Source of the DNA: an uncultured Candidatus Saccharibacteria bacterium
GTDB taxonomy: Bacteria > Patescibacteriota > Saccharimonadia > Saccharimonadales > AWTP1-31
Reading direction: 5' to 3'
NCBI GenBank assembly: GCA_903946795.1
Contig: CAJAXB010000002.1
Span: 1 to 33,156, forward strand
DNA: 33,156 nucleotides
In this document: piece by piece, positions 1 to 8,284 of the stretch
How positions within the stretch are numbered: position 1 is the first letter of the stretch
Layout: each line of letters opens with the position of its first letter
The notes under the pieces: generated by a model
What the model was told of the DNA's origin: nothing
What the model saw: the letters and a program-made list of their open reading frames with translations, nothing else
Database searches by the model: none
Position numbers and translations under genes: made by a program

Positions 1-561
1 GCATCTAAAGATCTTAAACCTATTGCGCGATTCAATGCATCGCTAGATGGATATACTCCATACCTCACCCGCAATGCTTTTCGAGCATCAAAAGCATTTG
101 GGAGCTTGTGGCGTATGGTGCTTGCACGAGAATATAATATTCAAGACCCGAGCCTGAGGCTTGCAATAACTTCAATGGTGAGAACGCAAAAATATCAAAA
201 TATATTGGTAGAAAATGGTCGCTTTGCTGCTGCTGATAGCACGCATTGTACTGGTAATGCTTTCGATGTTGATATAAGCGGCTATTACTCAATACAATCT
301 AAAAATCAGGCTATTTCTCACGTGGATCCGAGACGTCGTGCAGCGAGTGCAAAGATTGGTCAACTCATCGCACAAAAAGTTGGAGAGCCGCTCCTACATC
401 AAGCGCAGTCAGATCATTACGATCATCGAATTACGGAGGCAGCACTAATGGCGGCTGAAGTTTTGCATGAAGAAGAAGCAATAAATTTGATTCATGAGTT
501 TAAAGATACGCCTAATGCCTGTCTACATATTGCTGTAAGTCCAGACTTCAAAATGTCGTAA
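1..561 (+). CDS. DUF5715 / M15 D,D-carboxypeptidase-like protein, 5'-truncated by the window edge
   Basis: Frame 1 is open from base 1 through the listed ORF (upstream codons read ASKDLKPIARFNASLDGYTPYLTRNAFRASKAFGSLW). Motif STHCTGNAFDVDISGYY resembles the SxHxxGxAxD zinc motif of M15-type peptidases; a second His lies in ACLHIAV. Confidence 0.65.
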   Translation, partial: ASKDLKPIARFNASLDGYTPYLTRNAFRASKAFGSLWRMVLAREYNIQDPSLRLAITSMVRTQKYQNILVENGRFAAADSTHCTGNAFDVDISGYYSIQSKNQAISHVDPRRRAASAKIGQLIAQKVGEPLLHQAQSDHYDHRITEAALMAAEVLHEEEAINLIHEFKDTPNACLHIAVSPDFKMS

Positions 562-622
562 AAGGTACTGCAGTATTAGGTTCATCCTTCCTGTATAATG
601 CTGGCTACGCAGAGAGGGTAAT

Positions 623-1450
623 ATGCGCACATCACTATTTGGTAGATTGCAATTTGTAAGTATCATTGTGGTACTGTCATTGCCTCTTTTTCTGGCTGCT
701 GGCAGACCAACATACGCTGAAGAATATTCTCAAAATCAAATACGTACTGACGATGTCAACACGACAACATTGCCATTATCAATGGGCAGTACACCGTCCG
801 TTGGAGAGATATTCCTAAAAACAAGAGATGTTGCATTGCAGCAGAACGTAGATTGTACGCTTGAAAACTGTATTGCTCTGACTTTTGACGACGGTCCAAA
901 CCAACAGGTAACCCCTCAAGTACTTGATCTACTAAAGCAATATGATGCTCGCGCAAGTTTCTTTGTTATAGGCAATCGAGTAACGACTCACCCCGATATT
1001 ATTCGTAGAATAAATAAAGAAGGACATGATCTAGGCAATCATACATGGTCACATCCATTCTTAAATAAAATTGCACCTGATCAAATTATTCAAGAGTTTA
1101 ATGCAACGCAACAAGTTATTGCGCAAACAGGAGTTTCAGCACCAATACTCTTTCGTCCACCGTATGGCATTCGCACACCAGAAGCCTTAGCGAAGATTCC
1201 TGCACCATTTATTCTTTGGAATGTAGATCCGCAAGACTGGTCTAAAAAGGATGCGCAGGCCTTAACCCAGCACGTGCTCACTGCATCTCGGAGAGGATCT
1301 GTTGTGGTTATGCACGATACGTCAGCCACAACAGTTGAAGCACTCAAATCCATTCTTCCTGAATTAAAAAAGAGCTACAAATTAGTGACGATTCGAGATA
1401 TGTTCGATATTAATGCTGAGTCTCGTGGCCAATACTTTGGCTTACAGTAG
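623..1450 (+). CDS. Polysaccharide deacetylase (NodB homology, CE4) with N-terminal membrane/signal segment
   Basis: TFDDGPN motif, HTWSH (HxxxH), RPPYG; hydrophobic N-terminus; TATAAT at about 594 and GAGAGGG SD. Confidence 0.93.
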   Translation: MRTSLFGRLQFVSIIVVLSLPLFLAAGRPTYAEEYSQNQIRTDDVNTTTLPLSMGSTPSVGEIFLKTRDVALQQNVDCTLENCIALTFDDGPNQQVTPQVLDLLKQYDARASFFVIGNRVTTHPDIIRRINKEGHDLGNHTWSHPFLNKIAPDQIIQEFNATQQVIAQTGVSAPILFRPPYGIRTPEALAKIPAPFILWNVDPQDWSKKDAQALTQHVLTASRRGSVVVMHDTSATTVEALKSILPELKKSYKLVTIRDMFDINAESRGQYFGLQ

Positions 1451-1485
1451 CCTACCACTGTAGTTTTACGCTATAATAGTGGGAT

Positions 1486-3942
1486 ATGAAACGATATAGT
1501 CCTAAAGATATTGAAAATAAATGGCAGAAAAAATGGGATGCAGAAGGCACCTATACTGTTAATTTAGATTCGAAAAAGCCAAAATACATTGGTTTTGGTA
1601 TGTTTAATTACCCAAGCGGAGCTGGTATTCATGTAGGTCACGTACGTAACTTTACGATCCCCGATATTATGACTCGTGCTAAGCGACAGCAGGGGTTTGC
1701 ATCTTATCAGCCAATTGGTTGGGATTCATTCGGTCTACCAGCAGAAAACTATGCAATTAAAACTGGTGTGTCTCCGCAGGAGTCTACCAAAACTGCAATC
1801 AAAAAATACCATGAACAATATAAAGCACTTGGGTGGTCTGTAGACTGGACAAAAGAGATTAATACGACCGACCCTAGTTATTATAAATGGACACAATGGG
1901 TATTTACGAAACTTTTCGAACATAAACTTGCCTATCAGCAGGAAAGTCCCCAGTGGTGGTGTGATCAATGTAAAACCGTGCTTGCAGACGAGCAAGTATT
2001 GAGCGGTAAGTGCTGGCGCCATGATGGTTCAGATGATCCACTCGTAACGAAACGTAATCTGAAACAATGGTTCTTTAAAATTACTGACTATGCAGATGCT
2101 ATGCTCGACGCGACAGACGATCTTGACTGGACGCAGTCTGTTAAGGCCTCTCAACAAAGTTGGATTGGTCGTAGCATTGGAGCAGAAGTTACCTTTACGG
2201 TAGATGGTCACGACAAAGACCTGACAGTATTTACGACACGTCCAGATACCTTGTTTGGAGCAACATTTATTGTGCTTGCTCCGGAACATCCACTCGTCGA
2301 TGTGGTTACCACTGGCGAAAATAGAGTAGATGTAACGACGTATGCAAAAGCAGCAATTACAAAATCTGAAGTACAACGACAGCAGGATGCAGATAAAGAA
2401 AAAACCGGATTATTTACCGGTGCATTTGCGATTAATCCAGTTAATGGAAAAAAAGTACCAATTTGGGTCGCCGACTATGTGCTCATGGGTTATGGTACCG
2501 GAGCTATTATGGCAGTTCCAGCGCATGATGTGCGCGATAACGCCTTCGCAAAAAAATTTGATCTTGATATCGTTCGCGTAATTGCTAATGAAGAAGCCGA
2601 TGACGCATGTACACATGCAGAAGGTGTGCTTATTAACTCTGGCGAATATAATGATATGCCATCCGCAAAAGCGCGAGAGCAGATAGTAACTGATTTACAG
2701 AAAAAGGGCCTCGCTCAGGAAAAAGTTAATTACAAAATGCGCGACTGGCTCATTAGTCGCCAACGCTACTGGGGTGCACCAATTCCAATTATTCACTGTG
2801 AATCATGCGGCCCTGTAGCTGTCCCGGAAAAAGATCTTCCAGTAGAATTACCGCATATTGAAAATTATCGCCCAACAGGCGGTAACGTGTCTGTTCTAGC
2901 GGGTGTAGAAGAATGGGTTAATGCACCATGTCCGAAATGTAGCGGTCCTGGCAAGCGCGAAACAGACACTATGGATGGCTACGTCTGTTCGAGCTGGTAC
3001 TTTTTGCGCTACATGGACCCTACTAACAACCTAGAAGCATGGGGTAAAGATAGGGTACATCACTGGGCTCCAATCGATTTTTATAATGGTGGCGACCATG
3101 CAACGGCACACTTGCTCTATGCACGCTTCTTTATGCACTTCTTCCACTCACTCGGACTTGTTAACACTACTGAGCCATTCAAGAAAATGATCTTCAACGG
3201 CAAGATTAAGGCTGGTGACGGCTCACCATTCAGTAAGAGCAAGGGTAATGGAATAGACCCACTTGCAGTTATAGAGCAAGGATACGGTGCGGATGCTATT
3301 CGTTTGTATGAAATGTTTGCGGCCCCTGTAGAACTAGACGTGCTGTGGGATGAGCAGGGTATTCCAGGGGCATATCGCTTCTTGAATCGTGTATGGACGA
3401 TTACACAAGAGTTTCTCGACGCCCCTAAAAAACAATCTAATGACAATGTTATAGCTGACATTCGAATGATAGAGCACAAGGCTATCGAAAAGGTGACTGA
3501 CGATATTGATGGAGTTCGCTTCAATACTGCAATTGCAGCGCTTATGGAAGCAGTAAATGGACTGTACAAGCTTAAAGGAGATGGTCAGCTATACAATAAT
3601 GATGTCTGGCAAGCTGCTATTGAAAGTATCTTGCAGCTCCTAGCACCATTTGCACCACATATTACAGAAGAACTCTGGTCACAGTTAGGACATACAGATA
3701 GTATTCACATCAACCATTGGCCAAAGTTCAATCCAGACTATCTTACACTTGATACGGTAACAATAGTAGTGCAAGTAAATGGAAAATTGCGCGCGCAGCT
3801 TCAACTACCAAAAGACAGCGATAAAGACGTAGTCCTTACTGCTGCCAAAGCAGATGAAAATGTCAAAGAATACCTTGCGAAAGGTACGCTCGTAAAACAG
3901 ATATATATCCCTGGCAAGCTTATTAATCTTGTCGTGAGCTAA
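1486..3942 (+). CDS. leuS: Leucyl-tRNA synthetase
   Basis: 818 aa; class I HIGH-like motif (GAGIHVGHVRNF), KMSKS-like FSKSKGNGIDP, editing-domain motif TTRPDTLFGATF. Confidence 0.98.
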   Translation: MKRYSPKDIENKWQKKWDAEGTYTVNLDSKKPKYIGFGMFNYPSGAGIHVGHVRNFTIPDIMTRAKRQQGFASYQPIGWDSFGLPAENYAIKTGVSPQESTKTAIKKYHEQYKALGWSVDWTKEINTTDPSYYKWTQWVFTKLFEHKLAYQQESPQWWCDQCKTVLADEQVLSGKCWRHDGSDDPLVTKRNLKQWFFKITDYADAMLDATDDLDWTQSVKASQQSWIGRSIGAEVTFTVDGHDKDLTVFTTRPDTLFGATFIVLAPEHPLVDVVTTGENRVDVTTYAKAAITKSEVQRQQDADKEKTGLFTGAFAINPVNGKKVPIWVADYVLMGYGTGAIMAVPAHDVRDNAFAKKFDLDIVRVIANEEADDACTHAEGVLINSGEYNDMPSAKAREQIVTDLQKKGLAQEKVNYKMRDWLISRQRYWGAPIPIIHCESCGPVAVPEKDLPVELPHIENYRPTGGNVSVLAGVEEWVNAPCPKCSGPGKRETDTMDGYVCSSWYFLRYMDPTNNLEAWGKDRVHHWAPIDFYNGGDHATAHLLYARFFMHFFHSLGLVNTTEPFKKMIFNGKIKAGDGSPFSKSKGNGIDPLAVIEQGYGADAIRLYEMFAAPVELDVLWDEQGIPGAYRFLNRVWTITQEFLDAPKKQSNDNVIADIRMIEHKAIEKVTDDIDGVRFNTAIAALMEAVNGLYKLKGDGQLYNNDVWQAAIESILQLLAPFAPHITEELWSQLGHTDSIHINHWPKFNPDYLTLDTVTIVVQVNGKLRAQLQLPKDSDKDVVLTAAKADENVKEYLAKGTLVKQIYIPGKLINLVVS

Positions 3943-4448
3943 CTACCAGGCTCTTGCCCCAACAGCATTTCTTCACGTATTCTTTGTTGCCTAGCAAGGT
4001 TATCTTGTTCAATAGTGTCTATTTGCTTTTTACCGCAGACATTGACCTTACCTTCTTCATTTAAGCCCGCACGAAAATTATCGAATGCATCACTTATTTC
4101 AGTCGCATCTAGAGAAGTAACAATTTCTGAAGCCTCTATGTTTGCATCCTGTGTTGGCATTTCAGATAAATAAAAAGTCTTACATTCAGGTACTTCAGCC
4201 TTGCTAGCAAGAAAACCGAGCCCACTAAGAGTTACCAGTCCAATTGCAATAGCAGTGCGTCCTGCACGGCGGTTTGTGTCTCGGTAGGGACTTTCGGGAA
4301 GAGCAAGCAAATCTCTAAAGTTGTGACCGATATACTCAACAACTCTATTGCCCGTGTCTTTTATATGCTCAAATAATTCTTTCCGAGCTTCTCTCCGTAA
4401 GGTATTTCCTAAGGATTCAAACGGGTTATGACCATACGATTTTTCCAT
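3939..4448 (-). CDS. Hypothetical protein with one TM segment
   Basis: ORF with AAGGA SD upstream; TM segment TAIAIGLVTLSGLGFLA; compact fit with neighbours. Confidence 0.7.
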   Translation of the reverse strand: MEKSYGHNPFESLGNTLRREARKELFEHIKDTGNRVVEYIGHNFRDLLALPESPYRDTNRRAGRTAIAIGLVTLSGLGFLASKAEVPECKTFYLSEMPTQDANIEASEIVTSLDATEISDAFDNFRAGLNEEGKVNVCGKKQIDTIEQDNLARQQRIREEMLLGQEPGS

Positions 4449-4457
4449 GAAGTATCC

Positions 4458-5024
4458 TTATAGAATTACTGGCTTTTCTGAAAAATAAGGTTCTGCTTGT
4501 AATGTGTTTAAACGATTTAATGCTGCTGTCGCGTTATCATTAAAATACACTGTTGTTTCAGCTATAGCAGGTAGATATTCGGCTTCTAAAATTGCATGTG
4601 CAAATGCTTTGCCAGCCTTAGAGACTACATCTTGTGCAGGCGGTTGTGTGAGGTCGCTTTCTGTATTTAGATCCTTGTTGTGTAAAGTTTTTTGTAATTT
4701 AAGAAGCGGACTTTGAATGTTCTCGCGGTAGTGTCTTGTTACTGCATCATCATACGAAGTTCCTAGTAATTCGTCGGTATCTAGAGGTAGATAGAGTCTT
4801 GAAAAGCGAGCCACTTCCTCAATTTCTTGTTTTGTTGATTCAGAAAGTTCAGCATACTCAGCTACGCTCAAGCGATCTGTAAGTACAAATAGGTTGCGTG
4901 TTATTAAATCACCAGCAAATTGATCAAAATTACCTAGTTCTGCAATCATTTCGGCTGCCTTAGCAGTTTGAATTGCGGCTAATTCCGTCATTGAGCGTGA
5001 ACCGATGTATTGTTCTTTATTCAT
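4458..5024 (-). CDS. Hypothetical helical protein; start reassigned to MNKEQYIGSRS
   Basis: The listed ORF starts at 5066, but a TATAGT -10 (complement of 5032-5037) 7 nt before the internal ATG at 5024 favours the shorter form. Confidence 0.65.
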   Translation of the reverse strand: MNKEQYIGSRSMTELAAIQTAKAAEMIAELGNFDQFAGDLITRNLFVLTDRLSVAEYAELSESTKQEIEEVARFSRLYLPLDTDELLGTSYDDAVTRHYRENIQSPLLKLQKTLHNKDLNTESDLTQPPAQDVVSKAGKAFAHAILEAEYLPAIAETTVYFNDNATAALNRLNTLQAEPYFSEKPVIL

Positions 5025-5148
5025 GGCGTATACTATACCAATAAAGTTGCATATTGTCAATAACATTGAGCACTTGAGTATATTGCCAAAAAGCGTTATA
5101 ATTAGCGTAATAATATAAAACTAATAAGTATCAGGAGCCTGTTTTACT

Positions 5149-5298
5149 ATGGGAAAACCAAAGAAACGAACGAGTCCTCGACGAACCGGCACCCGCCGCA
5201 GTCATCTCGTGCTTACACTTGCACGAAAAGTTAATGGTAAATCACCAGTTAACGTATACACAACAAAGCGTGAAAGCGCAAAACCTACAAGCAAATAA
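5149..5298 (+). CDS. rpmF: 50S ribosomal protein L32 (49 aa)
   Basis: Manual translation MGKPKKRTSPRRTGTRRSHLVLTLARKVNGKSPVNVYTTKRESAKPTSK; L32-type PKKRTS...RR.H start; AGGAG SD; below the ORF-track size cutoff. Confidence 0.8.
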   Translation: MGKPKKRTSPRRTGTRRSHLVLTLARKVNGKSPVNVYTTKRESAKPTSK

Positions 5299-5352
5299 GC
5301 ATATCTACGATATACTAAGTGTATAGTTACGTAGACAGGAAATTAACAATAT

Positions 5353-5826
5353 ATGGCATCAAATCGTCATCTAGGCCGAATCTTGGCACTCCAGACACTG
5401 TACGAATATGATTTTCGTAGGGACTGTGGTGATGACGCTGTTGATATCAAAAATATTCTTTCTCGTAATATTACGAGATATCATGACACCGTTGATGATC
5501 ATGATTTCATAAAGAATCTCGTCACTGGCGTCATAAAGCACGCTGCTGATTTAGATGCAACTCTGCAACCGATTGCTCCGGAATGGCCAATAGCTGAAAT
5601 TGCACGTATGGATCGACTAGTGCTTCGTATGAGTCTATATGAGCTTCTCAACCACAAAGATGTACCACCAAAGGTGGTCATCAACGAAGCTGTTGAACTA
5701 TCCAAAGCTTTCGGTGGTGATAATAGTTCTAAGTTTGTGAACGGTGTACTCGGTACGGCCCTAAGAAAGCATGAAGATGGGTCTCTCGAACTCCCTAAAG
5801 GCTTGAATAAGAAAGAAAAAGCATAA
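5353..5826 (+). CDS. nusB: Transcription antitermination factor NusB
   Basis: R.LALQTLYEYDF start and ARMDRLVLRMSLYELL...VPPKVVINEAVELSKAFGGDNSSKFVNGVLG, typical NusB. Confidence 0.95.
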   Translation: MASNRHLGRILALQTLYEYDFRRDCGDDAVDIKNILSRNITRYHDTVDDHDFIKNLVTGVIKHAADLDATLQPIAPEWPIAEIARMDRLVLRMSLYELLNHKDVPPKVVINEAVELSKAFGGDNSSKFVNGVLGTALRKHEDGSLELPKGLNKKEKA

Positions 5827-6335
5827 TGAAACGACCTACTCCATTTGAAGGCATAAAGAAGTTCGTTAATAAGCGACGCCCGGCTATTAGCGAAGTTGTC
5901 CGTGAACCCACTGCTGGTGGTGTTGTCTTTCGACGCGACAAAAATAATGAAGTAGAAATTCTCTTGATTCAAGATGCCAAGGACCGCTGGACGATCCCTA
6001 AAGGTCATATTGAAGAGGGTGAGTCTTCTAAAGAAACTGCGCAGCGAGAAATTACTGAAGAGACGGGTCTTAAGAAAATGAACGTGCTTAATTGGCTCGG
6101 TAAGATTAATTTCCGTTATCGTCGCACTAATAGTCTCGTACTTATGACGACGGAGATCTTTCTCGTCCAAGCAATGGGGGATACGGATGATTTACAGCCA
6201 GAAGAATGGATGAACGGCATTCAGTGGTTTCCCGCAGCTGAAGCACTTGATAAAATCGCCTATGAAGACATTGAGAAACTAATGCTTATTGGATTAAAAA
6301 AGATCCGATCAGGAAATATTGGAATGCCGGTGTGA
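5826..6335 (+). CDS. NUDIX hydrolase
   Basis: Nudix box GHIEEGESSKETAQREITEETGL; overlaps nusB by 1 nt (TAATG). Confidence 0.93.
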   Translation: MKRPTPFEGIKKFVNKRRPAISEVVREPTAGGVVFRRDKNNEVEILLIQDAKDRWTIPKGHIEEGESSKETAQREITEETGLKKMNVLNWLGKINFRYRRTNSLVLMTTEIFLVQAMGDTDDLQPEEWMNGIQWFPAAEALDKIAYEDIEKLMLIGLKKIRSGNIGMPV

Positions 6336-7033
6336 AACAAGATTATTCAGCGTATATAGCCTTTGCTCGAGATACACTCGGAGTATCCTACAATAATATT
6401 GAACTCCTTGTGACTGCGTTTACACATCGTTCATATGTAAACGAGCATCGTAAAACTGTTTCAGAGCATAACGAGCGACTTGAGTTCCTTGGAGATGCAG
6501 TGCTTGAGCTTGTTGTCACAAGCTACCTATTTGATAACTTCAAAGATCCCGAAGGTGTCTTGACTAACTGGCGCAGTTCACTCGTTCGTACTGAAAGTAT
6601 TAGCGCAGCCGCCTCCCGTAATGAATTTGAGCCTTTACTTCGCCTTAGCAAGGGTGAAAAGCGCGGCACAACACGAGCGCGAGCCCAAATTCTTGCAAAT
6701 TGCTACGAGGCAGTCGTTGGATCATTGTATCTTGATCAGGGGTATGACGCAGCTTCACGTTTTATTCACGATAGCCTTATTACTACCTTTCAGGACATTC
6801 TTGATAGCGGGTCATGGATGGATCCCAAATCTCATTTCCAAGAAGCTGCACAGAGCAAAGAAGGGTCTACGCCAGTGTATAAAGTGCTCAGTGAAGTTGG
6901 ACCTGATCACGATAAAACATTTACAGTTGGAGTATTCGTGAATGGTGAATTAAAGGGCCAAGGAGTTGGTCCAAGTAAGCAAGCTGGACAGCAAAAAGCA
7001 GCTGAAGCAGCGCTCGAAGCTTACAAGAGTTGA
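6332..7033 (+). CDS. rnc: Ribonuclease III
   Basis: NERLEFLGDAVLELVVTSYLF signature and C-terminal dsRBD (GQGVGPSKQAGQQKAAEAAL). Start overlaps NUDIX by 4 nt (GTGA). Confidence 0.96.
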   Translation: MKQDYSAYIAFARDTLGVSYNNIELLVTAFTHRSYVNEHRKTVSEHNERLEFLGDAVLELVVTSYLFDNFKDPEGVLTNWRSSLVRTESISAAASRNEFEPLLRLSKGEKRGTTRARAQILANCYEAVVGSLYLDQGYDAASRFIHDSLITTFQDILDSGSWMDPKSHFQEAAQSKEGSTPVYKVLSEVGPDHDKTFTVGVFVNGELKGQGVGPSKQAGQQKAAEAALEAYKS

Positions 7034-7058
7034 CAACAGGGGCGGTAACCTGTAGAAT
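7030..7058 (+). promoter_or_regulatory. Sigma70-type promoter for rpsP, -35 embedded in the rnc stop codon region
   Basis: TTGACA (7030-7035), 17-nt spacer, TAGAAT (7053-7058). Confidence 0.8.
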
Positions 7059-7122
7059 AAGTCCAAGTCTTTATATTAATTTAAACAACTATATTTTATA
7101 GAAAGAGAGAATAAAGCCTTAT

Positions 7123-7548
7123 ATGTTAGCTATTCGAATGCAACGAACAGGAAGAAAAGGACATGCAACATTTCGTGTTGTTGTTCAAGATAGCCGTCTT
7201 ACACCAACTAGTGGCCGTTTTGTAGCACAACTTGGTCATTACGATCCTCACACAAAGACTGCAAAAATCGATAGCGAAAAAGCTACATATTATCTTTCTC
7301 ATGGCGCACAACCATCTCAAAGAGTCGCTCGACTTATGGTAAAAGAAGGTGTTGCACTTCCTGATTGGTTCACACTTGACGCTCCAAAAGAACGAAAAGT
7401 TCGAAACGCTGAGAAACTTCGTAGTCAACAGCCAAAAGAAGAAGTTGTAGCCGAAGAAGTACCTGAAGCACCTGAGGAGCCTACAGCAGAAGCTCCAGCA
7501 GAAGAAGCTCCAGCCCAAGAAGATAAAAAAGAATCTTCTGAAGATTAA
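7123..7548 (+). CDS. rpsP: 30S ribosomal protein S16 with long acidic C-terminal tail
   Basis: MLAIRMQRTGRKGHATFRVVVQDSR core; tail EEVVAEEVPEAPEEPTAEAPAEEAPAQEDKKESSED. Confidence 0.95.
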   Translation: MLAIRMQRTGRKGHATFRVVVQDSRLTPTSGRFVAQLGHYDPHTKTAKIDSEKATYYLSHGAQPSQRVARLMVKEGVALPDWFTLDAPKERKVRNAEKLRSQQPKEEVVAEEVPEAPEEPTAEAPAEEAPAQEDKKESSED

Positions 7549-7628
7549 TTACAGATAAGACATTACCAGCAAACTCCCCGTATTGTTTGCTATACTAATG
7601 GTGTTACTAAAAACAGGAGTATTTCAGA

Positions 7629-8084
7629 ATGAGTAGTATCGATCAACAGTTTGTAGAATATATAGTCAAATCATTAGTAGGGAAGCCCGACGAAGTACAA
7701 ATTGACCGTAGAGTTGATGATAAAGGTGTCTTACTCGAACTCACTGTCGACCCTGAAGATCTCGGTCGTATTATTGGTAAGCGCGGTGCAACTGCACAAA
7801 GCCTTCGCACGCTACTACGTGCTCTTGGCACAAAGAATGAAGAGCGCTATAACCTTAAAATTGTTGATAATGGACCAGCAGATTATGTTCGTCCTGAACG
7901 AAAGAATGATGATCGAAAAACAGAAGCTGTCGAATCACGAACAACAGTAGACGATGATAATGAATACCCTGAGGAAGCAGCTCCAGTGAGCGAAGCTCCT
8001 GCGGTAGATGACGATATTCGTGAAAGTGATCTTGCAAAAAAGACACGACGCGAACTTGAAGATCTTGACGATCTTGATATCTAA
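7629..8084 (+). CDS. khpA: KhpA-like KH-domain RNA-binding protein with acidic extension
   Basis: GRIIGKRGATAQSLRTLLRALG KH signature; located after rpsP as in the classic cluster; TATACT -10 and AGGAGT SD. Confidence 0.88.
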   Translation: MSSIDQQFVEYIVKSLVGKPDEVQIDRRVDDKGVLLELTVDPEDLGRIIGKRGATAQSLRTLLRALGTKNEERYNLKIVDNGPADYVRPERKNDDRKTEAVESRTTVDDDNEYPEEAAPVSEAPAVDDDIRESDLAKKTRRELEDLDDLDI

Positions 8085-8089
8085 AGCAC

Positions 8090-8119
8090 TTGCATTAGCG
8101 GAACCAATTGGTGTAGAAT
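8090..8119 (+). promoter_or_regulatory. Promoter for the trmD-upstream leader transcript
   Basis: TTGCAT (8090-8095), 18-nt spacer, TAGAAT (8114-8119). Confidence 0.6.
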
Positions 8120-8172
8120 AGGTTCAGTCTAATCAAGACAAATTTAAAAATAAAAACGAATTTGAGAAGCTC

Positions 8173-8223
8173 ATGCGAGCCATCGAAAGATGGGAGCTTT
8201 ATGTGACAGACGGAACCCCCTAG
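8173..8223 (+). CDS. Putative leader peptide MRAIERWELYVTDGTP
   Basis: 16-codon ORF whose final ACC CCC TAG codons lie in the 5' arm and loop of the terminator; start codon lies in the stem bulge. Confidence 0.25.
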   Translation: MRAIERWELYVTDGTP

Positions 8224-8234
8224 GGGTTCTTTTT
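8213..8234 (+). terminator. Intrinsic terminator between khpA and trmD
   Basis: GAACCCC-CTA-GGGGTTC followed by TTTTTG. Confidence 0.85.
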
Positions 8235-8284
8235 GTTTCCGGTAATACTTTCAAAAAGCATAAAAATATTGTAAAATATATATA

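Larger units (their letters stand above)
8126..8235 (+). ncRNA. Candidate structured leader/sRNA (attenuator) upstream of trmD
   Basis: About 110 nt from predicted TSS to terminator. Stem AAGCTC (8167-8172)/GAGCTT (8194-8199), 7-nt bulge ATGCGAG, then CCATC-GAAA-GATGG capped by a GNRA tetraloop; ends in an intrinsic terminator. Confidence 0.5.

Noticed and set aside
3117-3569. 150-aa minus-strand ORF
   Set aside because: Antisense inside leuS with no recognisable features.
5499-6170. 223-aa minus-strand ORF
   Set aside because: Fully antisense to nusB and the NUDIX gene, with no domain and no start signals.
7568-7590. GCAAAC...GTTTGC inverted repeat between rpsP and khpA as a terminator
   Set aside because: Only 6 bp with a 10-nt loop and no T-tract; it sits in the khpA promoter region.
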